From positions 7,284,238 to 7,348,237 of the forward strand of contig JAEMBT020000008.1 of the NCBI GenBank assembly GCA_018873245.2: a stretch of 64,000 nucleotides of DNA, in the 5' to 3' direction. Within the stretch, counting starts at the first letter, position 1. Every line of letters starts with the position of its first letter. Shown piece after piece: positions 51,401 to 64,000 of this stretch. The stretch is from Archegozetes longisetosus (lineage: Eukaryota > Arthropoda > Arachnida > Sarcoptiformes > Trhypochthoniidae). Both the position numbers and the translations under genes were made by a program. The notes below the pieces were generated by a model that was given only the letters and a program-made list of their open reading frames with translations, did not search any database and was not told the origin of the DNA.

Positions 51401-54400
51401 GAGTGCGTATAAGACAATCTCTGATTTGATGTCCATATAGTTAACTACTTTAGTAAAGATTATCTGTTTTGCTCAAAATATTTGCGTTCACTTATTTATT
51501 AGTACTAAAAATGAAGATTTACTTAACTATGACTTCAATCTTAATTTGAAATATGATTTTGATTAAAAATATGAGAGCATTTGCGATTGAAAGGAATCTT
51601 AAATTTAGTTAACGACTTACTTAACTGATTTAGACTAATAGCTAGTACAGTATAATATTCACTGTAATGGAATTACAGAAATCAAATGTAATAACGTATA
51701 ATCATTCGGTGTAAGGTACATCATTAAACAAAATTACCCATACAATCCATTTCATCATAATTACAATCCTAGAAAAACCTAAATCGGTAAACATGTTCAC
51801 TCAATGCTATTAGATTGTTTTCATGGAAATAATCAATTTGCAAATTTCTCAAAATCAGAAGCTGTTACTTAAATCAGATAAGTTTTTGGGGCTCTCACCA
51901 ACTCATAGTAACTAATCTGATAATTAGTTGTTCAAACTCTTTGGGAAGAGTTTATCAGATTATTAGGGAAAATTCGAAAAAGTAATCAACTCAAAAAAAT
52001 AGTTTTATTCAACTAGAAATTATTGAATTATTCACTGTTTGTTCTAAATTTTGTGCGGAAATTCAGAGAAGTCCTACTTGTTTAGATAGGCATCAATACG
52101 GAAATCGAAAATCTGCATTAAAACGTATTTGAGAGCTAAACCGGTACTGGATACGCCACTTTAAATTATTTGTGTCAATACTTGACAATGAACTTTTAAT
52201 TTTTTCTCAAATATTAATTTATTCAATTTATTTTTCGTTCATATCTTACTAGTATTTCCAATAATTGACGGTTCCCGAACTTTGACTCAGTTAAGTTGAT
52301 TCCTGGTATTTCATTATAAAATTTTAATTTTTATGATAAATTATTTTGCATAAAATTTCAGCTAAGGCAAAGATGCGCAGATCTTTTATGTTGAAATTTT
52401 TAGAAAAAAAAATTGAATTTTCTTTTGTAGAATAATATGAATCAACTGTTGTGATTATGATAAGTTATGCTTACTTTACACGAAAAGTTTGATAAAGATT
52501 TATGATTATATTGAGTAATATTTTACACAACATGAATTAATAGTAAATTACGATAAGGCTAATTTTTATTTGCATTTGTTTAAGAAAGAATGCTTCGGTT
52601 ATAATAAAAAATTCTTTCAATGCAAATCAACTTAATTGAGCCTGAAACAATTAAATTAAAATCAAATCCTTCATGTCTGGTCCCGTCTTTTGTTTGTTTT
52701 ATTTTATTTTTTGAACTTTATGCGAAATCTAGGCTCCAAGTGAATTATTAAGCAGTTTATAGCGAGTTTCTCAAATTATATATTTGAAAGGAATATAAAT
52801 GAATATCCATTATTATTAAAATCAAATTAAAGTCTTTATCATTAATAGTTCAGCAGAAAATACTCAATAATGTCAATGTAATTGAGATTTTTATTTTTTA
52901 AAGAGGAAGAAAAGATTTTTACACCTCAATGATTCAGTCAAATCTTGCAATTTAATAACAGCATTTATTAATTTGCAGTACAGCTAAGCATGATTGTTGG
53001 TAATCATGTGTTATAGCCTTGAGTTAAAACAATGTGAATTGTTATGGCTTTTCTTAGTTTCTTTGCAGTTGTTAGCCTACTTATCAATTTATTTACAATG
53101 TACATGAGTACTGATCAGTAATAATTATCGTTCGCTATAGGCACTGAGGAAATATGTTATTTTTAGTAAAAATATTCCATTCTTTTTATGGTAATATCAG
53201 AGTGATAGCTTACGAGAGCGCTTAACTGCCAGTTCAAGTTATTAAAATTGAGTAGTTAGCCTATTATGTGATTTTTTATTGATAGAAATACTATAAATGT
53301 GTCAGAAATTACCATCTATTCCAATCATTTTACCTCAAAAATTAAGATTATGAATCAAATTAAGTTCTTTCACAACGTTTTTGTGGCCTTTTCATTCCTA
53401 GTCAGTACTGCATATGACTTTCATTAATAATACTATACTTAATGAATTATTAAGAGCTTGGTAGCGCACGAGCAAAAAACCCTTTCCTTAGGCTTGAAAA
53501 TGTGAATTACGAGCTCAATTAAAAGCCAGTCTAAAATTTGAAACGTGAACGTAATTTGTAAACGCGGGCGCGAAGTAAGGTGAAACATTATCTTTTTATG
53601 GTAAAAGTTCAAACAGTACGGTATTCATAATCAGTCTAGGTTTTCGCGAAAAGGGTTATCACATCCGAGTTCACGTTATGTGTTATCAAAAATATAACAC
53701 ACTTATTTGGAGATTGCTGACAATTATTGTAGATTTTTGTTTAATTACGCATTAAGATCTGAGAGACCAGCCATAAGCTTCATCTCACCGTATAATTTCT
53801 CAATAAGTTATTATATAACTTACATAACCTTAACTACTAACACTATCGATGAGAATCAGCTGAGGGTTGAGATTTGAGTCTGATTAATCAAAGCTATAGT
53901 GCATAAGTTGCGAAATATTACGTAACGTAACACAGATAAGGTGCGACGTATTATAATTGCAGTATTGAACGAATATGGAGCACAAAAAAGATTGCATATA
54001 AAGTAATAATGTAATAATTTCAAAGCTAAAAAAATCAAATTTTGCACGTGATCTCATAGTTATATTAAAAACTAATAATTGATTGCGGAAGAGACTTTTG
54101 AGAGTACTTGAGAAGGAATGAGTGGATAGTAGTCGATCGGTTTTAAGATTAGTTATCTAAAGCTCTAATATCGAAACCATATTAAAATTGTTATCTAAAA
54201 TTTGTCACAAAAGTTTAAATTTAACTAGTAAAAACTAACATATGCTTAAAAGGTGCTCTAAATTATTGGTTAAGTTAATAATTAACACAAGTGTAAATCT
54301 TTGAGTTTTACGAATCTATACAAGTAATGAAGTGAGTGAATAAATCATTAGAAGATCAGTAACCTGTGAAAGTTATAACTGTTTCTTATCATTACATATA

Positions 54401-54853
54401 TGCTTATGTAATAAATAACAGCGCTATTAAAATGCAGGCTAAGTTTTGATAGGTTTGTAGTTTCCAAAAAGTTTTCCTCTCCGATTAAAGGCTTACATTC
54501 GCCAAACATTCAATGAAAATACTAATCAAAATTTGAGAACAACCTCTTCTATTGACGAAAGCGCTATTGCCTATTTAATAAGCAAGAAATATAAGAATAA
54601 GAGAAAATTCATCATAAACCAAATCCTACAAAAACAGGTTATGCCTTGTTTTTCTTCAACAGGACTAGCAACTAACTATAAACATAAGCCTTGTAAATTA
54701 TGAGCTAGAATGAGGTCAGTTTGTTCTTAAACTTCGAGCTTGGTGGTTCTCAAGCTCTAAGATCTGTTCAACAAGTCTTGAAAATTGTTTTTCTTAGAAG
54801 TTCAATTTCAACTCAAACAAAGTTATCAACGATTACTTATTTGAAGAGTTCGA
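45470..54853. other. Long gene-free stretch
   Basis: No convincing exon. A segment near 47817-47925 (minus) has a hydrophobic open frame and higher GC but no ATG, and is left uncalled. No RNA gene recognised. Confidence 0.35.
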
Positions 54854-54859
54854 ACAGTT

Positions 54860-54866
54860 TATAAGG
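54860..54866 (+). promoter_or_regulatory. TATA-like box of the CRAL-TRIO gene
   Basis: TATAAGG about 98 bp upstream of the start codon; plausible by spacing only. Confidence 0.3.
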
Positions 54867-54957
54867 AGAAAAACCTTAAATATTTTTCTCTCAAAGTTTT
54901 ATTTAAAACTTAAAAAGATTTGTAACATAAAAAGTTATTAATTTTAGTCTGATTAAA

Positions 54958-55752
54958 ATGTCTGCCTTCGAATTAGCACAAGTGTTTAGTAACGTGACTA
55001 ATAAGTTGATCGCCGAATTCGAACAAAACCCGGATTTATATGAGAAAGTAGATATAGATACCATAACGAGCGAGGGATGGCTTATCAAACACTATGTCTT
55101 CCTCAAAAAAATGAAAGAAGAAGAATCTCTGGATCTGATCATAAAAATCTTGCGCTGGAGAAAAACTAAGGGATTTGCCGACAAAACCGACGATTATTTT
55201 CCATCAGAGCTCTACAAACTTGGATGCGTTTTTCCCTGCAATCAAAACAAGGATGGCAATCTTGCGCTATACTTCAGACTGGATCGGAAATTGTCGCAGT
55301 TGGGAAAGTTAGGCAAACTTTTCCTCTTGCATCAATTGGACAAAATTGATAAAATGGCCAATGGTAACAACCATTTTGTAATAGTTGTTGATTACAGTAA
55401 CTCGTCGTTGGCTTATTACGATCAGTACTTGGTTTTTTATCTATTCAAACTTGTGAAATACTTCCCAGCTTGTCGTTACTTTATTCACTATAACACTAAT
55501 ATTATCACTGAAAGCCTGATTCAATATACTTATCGCAAGAATATGGATAAGTTTGCGGAAAATAAACAAATCCATGATCACTTTCACGACCAATATCTTC
55601 CTCAATTCTTGGGCGGAACATGCACTCAGTCAATAACAGAACCTCCATCAGAATCGGTATCAATAGTGGATTGCTATCAAAACTTCGGTTTAAATAAGAA
55701 ACTGGCAGTTAAGAAGAAGCAACAACTCGATAAGTATATCACATCCCATTAG
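54958..55752 (+). CDS. CRAL-TRIO domain lipid-binding protein, intronless
   Basis: 264 residues from an ATG. The N-terminal helical part (about 40-72: WLIKHYVFLKKMKEEESLDL to ILRWRKTKG) is the CRAL-TRIO N-type helix with conserved Trp-Arg. The Sec14-like core follows (about 85-221): GNLALYFRLDRK, FVIVVDYSNSSLAYYDQ, LVKYFPACRYFIHYNTN and the closing LPQFLGG. It resembles the lipid-transfer domain of MOSPD2-type proteins but lacks a following MSP domain or membrane helix; after 221 comes a short polar tail ending in a Lys-rich stretch. Cytosolic binding of a small hydrophobic lipid is inferred from the family; the ligand is unknown. Absence of introns might reflect retroposition. Poly(A) signal AATAAA at 56132-56137. 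Confidence 0.92.
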   Translation: MSAFELAQVFSNVTNKLIAEFEQNPDLYEKVDIDTITSEGWLIKHYVFLKKMKEEESLDLIIKILRWRKTKGFADKTDDYFPSELYKLGCVFPCNQNKDGNLALYFRLDRKLSQLGKLGKLFLLHQLDKIDKMANGNNHFVIVVDYSNSSLAYYDQYLVFYLFKLVKYFPACRYFIHYNTNIITESLIQYTYRKNMDKFAENKQIHDHFHDQYLPQFLGGTCTQSITEPPSESVSIVDCYQNFGLNKKLAVKKKQQLDKYITSH

Positions 55753-56131
55753 GAGCGATATAAAGGGAAAGTGAGGATTGACTTGAGAGAGAAAAAGCAA
55801 TGTTTTTTATATTTGTTAATGTCTATAAGTATTTTTTTGAACGAATTGCCATTATAGTTATGCTCTAATGGATTTATAACTATTCAAATGTGGGTTGATG
55901 TAAATGCATAACTCTAAATGTAATATCACTTTGTGCCTCTTTGCATTTGTTAAACTAGATATTTTTATCAAGCTTAATTTTATTTCAATTATTCTGTTTG
56001 TCTTTTGTAATCAAGTTTTTTCTAACTCCTAAATGTTTTTAATTTAAGATATTTTTTGTTTAATTGTTCAACGAATATATAGTTATTCGTGAATTAATGC
56101 ACTGAATAGTTATCTAGTTATGATAGTTCAC

Positions 56132-56137
56132 AATAAA
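56132..56137 (+). terminator. Poly(A) signal of the CRAL-TRIO gene
   Basis: AATAAA 380 bases past the stop codon; the first such hexamer in the 3' flank. Confidence 0.6.
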
Positions 56138-56719
56138 AGATTTCTTGAATTAAGTTGTTTTCCTTACATTAAAGTTTTTGCTAAGGCTTTTGAAAGTCTT
56201 CTTGGATGTAATCTATAATGATTTAGAAAATAGATTAAAACTGTGAACATCTTAAGGTCTCATCACTCATGAAGCAATTTAAGAGGACTAAAAAAGTATT
56301 TTTGTAAACCATTAATCGTTATGTATCTATTAATAACTTTACAATTCACGATGTGTTTCAGGTGTAAAGCAAAGGAATTAAGTACCAATTTAAATGTTTT
56401 CCCTTGTTGTTCAGATGGCATTTTACCCAAAAAAAATAAATAAAGTTTCTAGTTTAGAAAGAATAGAAATAGAAATGTTCACCAACAAAGTCTGCTTTCG
56501 AAGGAATAGATAGACCTTGAGTTCCAAGTATATATAAGCTCAGGAAATTTAATTTAACCTGATTTGTAGGGATTTATCTAAAATTATGAAGGTCTTTCTT
56601 GACTTTTGTCATTAAAAATAATCAGAACTTGAATTATTCATTGACTATATAATCTTTATTTACACGTGTAGTCTATGGCCTAATAACAGAAATTCTTGGA
56701 AACTGTCATTCGAGCTAGT

Positions 56720-57266
56720 TTATGGCAGTCTTTCTCTAGTACATCGACTTTTTGAATGGATTTTCAATGACGTCAATAGTCCCATAATAAACAATGAATA
56801 TTTCAATGAGAGGCAGAGACAAAGACTAACAGGTTTCTGTTGGTCATAGTTTGGAAAGATTGAAGACCTTTTGTAGTTGAAGGTCAAAGTGTTATCTTTA
56901 ATTCTAGTTAAGGAAGTTTTGCCAAATATTTGATAATTAATGCGATCAATTATAGAGTTATTAGCTAATGAAGACTGAAAAACAGTTTTAACATTTAGAT
57001 TAAATTTTGTGATCATTTATTCCGAATAACTTTTTGTAATTTTGACAATACTGTGAAATGCTATCACTATTTTGAGCACTCACTACATAATTCGATAGAT
57101 TAAGGTCAGGTAAAATTATTTCTATGTCGAAAGAAGAGAAAAATTGCAGATTCCTCACTACAGCAATATTGGCTAAAATCATGTCTAAAACTTGCTTAAC
57201 AACTTGAAGCCTTGTGAAAAAAGTGAATCCACTATTACTAATGTCTATTGAATTACTTTCCAACAC
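56720..57266 (-). pseudogene. Two adjoining open frames, possible frameshifted gene remnant
   Basis: Minus frames 57266-57000 (88 codons) and 57016-56720 (98 codons) overlap by 17 bases and differ by one base in phase, so together they could be one frameshifted segment of about 180 codons. No domain, signal peptide or family is recognised. Random long frames are expected in a window this size, so support is weak. Confidence 0.2.
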
Positions 57267-58009
57267 ATGAGTTTATTTTTAGCTCAACGTTCTTGTTATT
57301 TGATCTAAAAGTTTTAGGAGTCAGCTATTGCCTAACTATTTTTAACATGATTTTAACTTATACTATGCTTGTTGAGAATGTTGTCAAAGTCTTATGAAAT
57401 TGATTCAAATCACTTTGAGAGATTTCTGCATTAAAATTGTTTCCTAACTGTTCTGAAGGTCTAATGGACCATTAGATCATATCTAATATTGAACTGAGTA
57501 ACAGATTCAAAAAGTATATCATCTGAGGCCTTGTGTGCCTTACATTTATATATGTCGCTGCATTACTAGTATCAAAATAGAGAACATCTTTAAAATAACA
57601 GTTTTTGATATTCATTTTTGCTATAAGAAACATGAATATAATATAATAGTAAATTCTTCAGCTCCTTTGGGTCATGTCTAGTACGAGCCATAAAATTGAG
57701 CTAAACTTTTAATATTGAATAAACTTCGTATCAATTTTTATAGAGTTAGAGTTTACAAACAGACAGCTGCTAAACATAAGACATGCGTTCAACTGAGCAT
57801 TTGGCCAATCGATCGGTTCTTTACCTGATGAGTGGAGTTTCTCTCATCTCAATTCTTCAGTTCTTTAACAACTTAGATATGAAACAGAGTACTATTAAGA
57901 CTAAAAAACATATAGAGCACAGTAACTAAAATTTTTTTCAGCTAATAAGAGAGAAAAGTTTTTTGGAAGTCAAAAATTAATTATAAGAATTTTGATGGTC
58001 CTATTCGCT

Positions 58010-58084
58010 ATGGTATTGATTAAGTCGTGCTGTTTTTTCAAATCGCTCAGAAGCGGATGTATGGTATCTGCTGTTTATACATTG
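58010..58084 (+). CDS. First exon of a second LAPTM/DUF4728-like four-span gene (partial, runs out of window)
   Basis: Encodes 25 residues beginning MVLIKSCCFFKSLRSG and ends at a consensus donor (TTG|GTAAGT, 58085-58090) in phase 0. The exon at 28703-28777 also encodes exactly 25 residues, ends in phase 0 and matches at 16 of 25 positions (KSCC.FKS.RSG...SA.YT). An in-frame upstream ATG at 57995 could add five residues. It is therefore the start of a same-strand paralogue about 29 kb downstream. Later exons probably lie beyond 64,000, apart from one candidate at 61679. Confidence 0.75.
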
Positions 58085-58090
58085 GTAAGT

Positions 58091-61000
58091 TTGTTTGTAC
58101 AAATATTTCTGCTCTTTTATAGCTTAAATAAATGATAATATTTTGCCAGATGATTTGCATAATCCGATTACTTATTGGTTGACTTCGTCTTGGGCACAAA
58201 TGCAAATCATATGAATTATTTATTCCGTAAATGAATAAAAAAAATTCTGCAAAATACAATATTCATAGGGGTAGAAAAAGTAGTACTGCTATAGACTCTG
58301 TAGAAAAGTTTCTCAAAAAAAATTTCATTCGTTTTTCTCTCTTAATCTTCTTATTTGTTTGTTCATTAATCATAAATTTGATGCTTTTGGGTTGCGTTCA
58401 TTTTTTGAGTCAACAGTTAAAGTTAATTAGAAGTTGTTTTAATGACCTGAATATCTGATAGGGTTGAGTCTACGATTGCTAAGTTTAGAGTTTAATAATG
58501 AATACTGTATTATAGATTGAACATTCTTGTCAAACAAAGTATGACAACTATTTTCTGCTATAACATTAGTTTAATAACTTATTTTTATACGTGGAATATA
58601 TTTACCGTCTTATTTGACAGCTTCTGAAAGCTTTTCATGCTATTTCATGGTATATTATGGCAAATTTTCAGTTTGAATTCTATGGAGAAAATATGTAATT
58701 GAAATAAATTTTGCTCTTTTGTTAAACAGAAAAGTACTAGAATTTTATCATTTTTACAGAAATTGTTATCAAAATTTGTCTGATTGGAGAATATAAAAAA
58801 TTCTATAGGCGATTCAATAGATGTCAAATTTTGAATGTCTTGAATAAATTGAATATCCGATCTAAATAAAGTTTCAGAATCGGTAATAAAAATTGAAAAT
58901 CAAAATTTTTTAAAGCTTAAAGTCTATAATAAGCTTAAAAAGTGAAAGAAAAAGTTTAAAATTGATTTTGAGCTCTACTGAAGCATATATTTAAAATTTA
59001 AATAAAATATCTTAATGTAAAAGTTTTGTCTTTTAACTAATTCAGAATCTAAGTGAATTGCTTTTTTAGATAAATCTGAAATTTGTACTACTCCATTGCT
59101 ATAATCAGCATATTCGATTGGAGTCCGTTATGCAAACATTCTTTCTTATTCTGGAATTATACAGTCTTTATTTCGAGCTTTGATTGCAATATCTTTGAAC
59201 TAAATCAATAGATAAGTAAAAGTCTCGATAATATGCATACTTAAGTCAGCATTTATTTTATTCAAGCACTGACTCGGGACTTTTGCAATTTTTTATGTCC
59301 TTATCATCGCTAAAACATTTTAGGTACTGATCATTTGTTTGAACTACATTTTCAAGTGATTTATGGATAAGTTTTAAAGTCTTTATTTGATTTGAAAGCT
59401 TTCAAGTGGTATTAGGCAGGACTTGATTGAAAATTGAAATTTTGAAATTATTGTGTGAAGTTAATGAGTTGAGAAGTAAATAATTGAGGATACGATTAGA
59501 ATGAATGCTTGAATATAACCCGACATTTTCTCAATATCTTTTTTATTGACTGGATAAACTTTTCAAATAACTATAAATTGAACTTAGGCTTAGAGCTGCA
59601 AAAGAGTATGATATTCGTTAAAATACAGCGACATTTAGTGTCAATAAAAAATTATTAAATATCCCTCACATTGAAGAGTAAGCACAAAATGTCGAGAATG
59701 CATAACATTAGAGTAAATTCTGCTACAAATTCAACCCAATTCAAGAAGTCATATTTAAGAATGCATTCGACAATTGGACAAAAAGATGTGAGAATTGTAT
59801 AATTCATGAGGGTGAGTATTTCGAAAACTTATAAAAATTTCATTAAAACTAATCAATAAATAAGAATTATTGAGAAAAAGTCGGGTTATGTTTGACTGAT
59901 GCAGTATTTGCATAAGTGCTGCGCTTAAGTCTTTTAGGCTCGTGAATAACTTCACAAAAGTAAAGGTTTGAAAGAAGTCTTGATAATTTTATTAAAACTT
60001 AACTGAAATAAGGCACATTTAGATAAGTTTTAATGATTTTATTTATCCATCAAATGAAAAAATATTCTCATATGAAAAATGTTTAATGTAAAAACGAAAG
60101 TATGAATTTCAAGCCTTTAAAACTTTATTGTTTCAACTAATAGTTTGCTTTCATTTTGACGACTTTTGGTGACATAGTGGGAAAAATAAATGAGAAAGTT
60201 CATAATTACATAGTTAAAAAGCAATAGTTAAATTTATACAAAGTGCTCATCCATGTGTTGAATTAGAGATATGTATTGAATAACGCATTCTATCCGATAT
60301 CTATGCGACATAAACAATAGCTTTAAAGAAACAATTATACGCCTGAAAGCTACACAATTTCATGTCTTTTGTTATACTATACTTTTATTATAATAAATGC
60401 TTTGCTTATGATAACAACCATAATATCAATATTTTTGTTCATTAAAACGAATAGCTTCAAAGCGAGACTATTTCTGTTTCGTAAAGGAAACACAATTTTC
60501 CATGAAAATAACTACCAAACACGTCATAACCCGTACCCATAAGCATCATATCTATTATCTCTGAACTAATGTCTTCTGCAAAGTCTACTTAAACTTCGGT
60601 TCACGTACAATATTTCCATTGAAAACCTATTCAGATTCACTTCTGGGCTTGAATTCAATTTTAAGATTGTGTCAAAAAATAATTTAATCGTTAAACTAGT
60701 TATTTCAAGAAAAAGAGATCTAAGATATCAAAACTTGAGTGTATGGAAATAAAAATTAACTTTCTCTTCAATTGAAAATATGCACATTTTTGTAGATAAA
60801 TTGTTATTTATCGACTTGTTTTGTCCTTCAAAATGATTTTCCGAGTATACAGGTTTTCACATCTGATATGAAAGCTTTCTGGATTAATAAATAGATCAAC
60901 GACTTTACATTTTAACTAGTAAGCTTGTTGTCATTTACGTCAATGATTGTAATTCCGGTTTAAGGATAAGATCAAATATAAGACTTAGATATCTGAGTAA

Positions 61001-64000
61001 ATAGAAAACATCTAAGAATTTATGCAATTTTTAAATGGACAAAAAAGTCTTCAGCTGTTATAAAGGGTACATTAAGATAGTGATCAATCAATAACTTTCA
61101 ACCATTTTATCAATTATGAATTTTGGAAAACTTTATTATTTAATTTACTAAATTGTTTTTCAATAGTAAACACGAGTTTCAAAATAGTTCAATAGTTTGA
61201 AAAGTAACACAAATCTATAATACTTCATCGAAACGATCATAAGCACATTAATTTGATGGGTTATTTTAACAGCTTAAGGAATCAGATAATCGATTAGATA
61301 TATGATCGAAAACTATTATTCTTTATGATAATTGTAAATTATATTTCGCTAGAATTGCATTAGAGGCAATTTTTCAGTTATCAATCAATTTTATTGTTGT
61401 TTACAAAATCGGAAAAAATAGAAAAATAGCACAAGAATACCCATGAATTAGTAACAAAAAAGCAATAATTCCTCAAACATCCGTTTATTCATGTCGACTA
61501 TCATTTATATGTGTTTACTTGACGTCAACTAAACGTTTAATTGAGCCATGAATCGATTAAAGGTTCACTAAAGACACAATAACACATATGAAGCTATTAT
61601 TCTCGCAGGACTTTCGAGACATCTACTTTTCCTACATTTAATTTAATTTGAAAAACAGAATTAATTTTTAATTGTTAGCTTCTATTAAGGCTTAGTTTTA
61701 ATCTATTTGACTCTGCATTTTTTGTATTCAATATCCGAAAAATAGGTTAAGATTTCATTCAACAGTAGAGTAAATAAATAAAACAATGAGTGAGAGGAAA
61801 TACCGAAGAAAAATAAAGCAAATTCAAAATAAAATAAAACTCATCCTTCATTTGAGGAGTAAGGAGAACAAAATTGAAATTAAATTAAGTTTTTCTATTG
61901 ATATATCTTCGAAAAGAATAGCTTTAGATGTAACAAAAGTTTTCATTTCAAATCTTGAAGGATCACAAAATTGCATTTTCAATATAGAACTGGCAAATGT
62001 TTTTAGACATTGCAAAAAATATTAAATTTATAAACATCTGAAACTTCTTCAACAACGACTCAGCCAATTGAGTGGTTAAAAAATTGTGCTTGGTGAGAGT
62101 TTTCACACTAAGCCAAGAAAGACAATTTATAGCTTTAATTAGTAGACATATATTCGAGTTTTATGGAATAGAGATTTGAAATATTGTAAGTTTTTATCTA
62201 TAACTATTTATATTGACAGTAGAGTTTTGAAAAAATAGGACTGTAATTAATTAACAATTGAAAACTACTTATTTAGTCTATAAGTCTACAAGTTTCTGTA
62301 TTAGTAGAAAATCGATCACTATGAATGATTAAAAATTTTTTATTAGTGACATATATTAAAAATTGATCTCAAATATTACGCAAACTGTCACTTATAGAAA
62401 CAGAACCTAAGGTGAGAATGATACACATTCTCCCAGTAATCCTAATTGGAACTGATGTAACACGTGGGTTGGTTATTTCTTGTATTAATATCTCACAACA
62501 TATTCCTAAATCTCTGTTATAGATATATCCTTCTAAAAAATTAATTCTAAATATTTGTATCAATTAATTTTTCAAGTTCTAAGGGAATACATTTGCAAAT
62601 GCCGACGTTCAAAAGATTTAAAGCTCCTATTTTGCACTCTTATTTCGAACTGAAGCTTAAAATACATTTCTGAAACATCAATTTGAACTAATCTTCTTCT
62701 ACCAGACAAACTCAATTAAGGGGAAAGTCTGTACTTATACTCGAAAATGATGACACTAAATAATATAAAAAGCTTCGGTGAGACCTAGGCTTTAATACTC
62801 ATCGTTACACTTATTGCAAATCAAGTTCAGTAATAATATTTTCAAAGCATAGTTTAGTGCAGGGTAGCGCCTATTCTGGAACTCCATTATTTTATGCTTA
62901 AAAATATTTAACATATTTTTGAACTTAAATAAAAGTAAACTAGTATAGAGTCATGTTTTCAATAATGAAAGCTGTGAAAGAGCAATAAGACTGAATTTTT
63001 CTTCGAGAGATAAAACAGCATAGGTTTTGAGGTCTAGATGTTATGAAGCATTATATAAGACGTCAAAACTGAATAATAAGCAAGAAATGCAAAAATATTT
63101 AATAGTTTCTATGCAAGCTAAAGTAAAATTTTCTGGCTCATTCAATAAAATCTGGTGCACATTTTCGCAGATGAATGGACAAAAGAATCACAGTGTAACA
63201 ACATTGAATTTCAAATTTTTTCAAAATCTTTTCCAGTAACAGTACTTGAACAGAATATTTGAATATCAATGTTGTATAATATGAACTTAATTGCCAATAA
63301 AAAGCTCAAATTTTCAAAAGCTTTTTGAGACTTGAAAAACTCAATAGCTGAAAGCTAAATAAAACTACTCCTAAAATTTCAACTATTGTTGAATTAGATT
63401 TGAAAAAGCTTTAATTTGTTGTTATGCAAGAATATTCTTAACCTTGACTTGAATGTTAGTCAAATCAGCTAAGAGTTATTAAAGAGCTTGTTTTGTGCTA
63501 GTTAGTATTGACAAAGTGCAGACAAATTGATACTGATTCCAAATTACGCATCACTGATACGGAAGGCTTTGTTTCGGACGTGGCTAAAGCTCATTGATTG
63601 ATCCAAATCCTCATTATTCAGTAATCATCGTATCGCGATAAGCTTTTCCTTATAAGGATCCGAAATCGTTAGCAACAATCGATTGATACCAAAATATCTC
63701 AAGAGAATGCATGAAAAGATAATACTTTCCTCCCTTCTTTAAGAGGATAAATAAATTTAAGTTTGAAACAGTTTCAACAATAGTAGTTTTTCTGACAATA
63801 GAATATAAATAGGAGTTTTTGTTGAACATCCAATATTTTCTTATAAAATTAAGAGGAGTTTCAAACGCTTTTTGAATCAAGAGTTTACAAATATTTAAGG
63901 TAATTTTATAGTTTCTAAATTTGGCTCTGGATTAATATGAAAAATACTTTTCATCCTATTATCTGACAAAGAGAACACAAATTTTTCACTGAATACTAAA
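58091..64000. other. Mostly intronic or intergenic sequence to the window end
   Basis: Apart from the candidate exon at 61679-61745, nothing was recognised. Short frames at 58231-58458 (one hydrophobic stretch), 61786-62025 (Lys/Ile-rich) and 62369-62563 (minus) lack support. Confidence 0.35.
61679..61745 (+). CDS. Candidate second exon of the 58-kb LAPTM/DUF4728-like gene
   Basis: Bounded by ATTGTTAG and GTTAAG. It is 67 nt long, phase 0 in and phase 1 out, like the 64-nt exon 2 of the upstream paralogue. It reads hydrophobic codons (LLLRLSFNLFDSAFFVFNIR), suiting the end of the first helix. Sequence similarity to the paralogue's exon 2 is low and the donor is weak, so this is tentative. 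Confidence 0.35.

Noticed and set aside
51860..51985. Apparent inverted repeat around AATCAGATAAG
   Set aside because: Matches are short and interrupted; no terminal structure or target duplication.
58231..58458. 75-codon plus frame with one hydrophobic helix
   Set aside because: Random frames of this length are expected about twenty times in a window this AT-rich; it lies in the presumed intron 1 of the 58-kb gene and matches no exon of the paralogue.
61786..62025. 79-codon Lys/Ile-rich plus frame with ATG
   Set aside because: Composition mirrors background AT content; no domain or splice support.
1..64000. tRNA, rRNA or CRISPR arrays
   Set aside because: No T-arm GGTTCGANTCC-like motif with a matching A-box, no rRNA-like GC-rich block and no spaced repeat array seen.

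Overview
This is an AT-rich eukaryotic nuclear window (roughly 70% A+T by eye). It has GT-AG introns, AATAAA polyadenylation signals, microsatellites and many short non-autonomous DNA transposons. The conserved genes are animal-type: Rab escort protein, V-ATPase subunit e, DDX23/PRP28, a CRAL-TRIO protein and LAPTM/DUF4728-like four-span membrane proteins. A decayed SPOP-type BTB gene and a secreted, intronless pectin methylesterase suggest a small plant-feeding or detritus-feeding arthropod, for example a mite or springtail. The species is not identifiable from the window.

Layout: (1) 0.6-7.7 kb is gene-dense: Rab escort protein (five exons, minus), V-ATPase e (single exon, plus) and DDX23 (six exons, minus). 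DDX23 shows a 2-nt frame break inside an Asp-Arg simple repeat. (2) 8-16 kb holds an intronless pectinesterase (13475-14446, minus) with all five family motifs. Beside it lie three related copies, all minus, of a small single-pass membrane protein gene: one intact (11206-11568), one decayed (about 8236-8400) and one split by a hAT-type MITE with an 8-bp target duplication (15046-15945). (3) 16-24 kb is a graveyard: GAGCT-rich, hAT-like and foldback elements, a duplicated segment (17 and 21 kb), a BTB pseudogene, a Tc1-type transposase remnant and an unidentified eroded coding region. (4) 28.7-39.9 kb holds an eight-exon plus-strand gene with very small exons, reconstructed here by matching splice phase and membrane helices. 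It encodes a 283-residue four-helix protein. (5) 40-54.9 kb is a gene-poor stretch with one large MITE. (6) 55-64 kb holds an intronless CRAL-TRIO gene. The start of a second LAPTM/DUF4728-like gene follows at 58,010; its first exon matches exon 1 of the 28.7 kb gene at 16 of 25 residues, and the gene runs past the window end.

Functionally the housekeeping genes are independent: Rab prenylation, organelle acidification, splicing and lipid transfer. The lineage-specific content is the pectinesterase (plant cell-wall pectin de-esterification, probably acquired horizontally), the small membrane-protein cluster around it and the duplicated four-span membrane proteins. Gene structures rest on reading frame, splice sites and recalled family motifs; no database or transcript search was possible.
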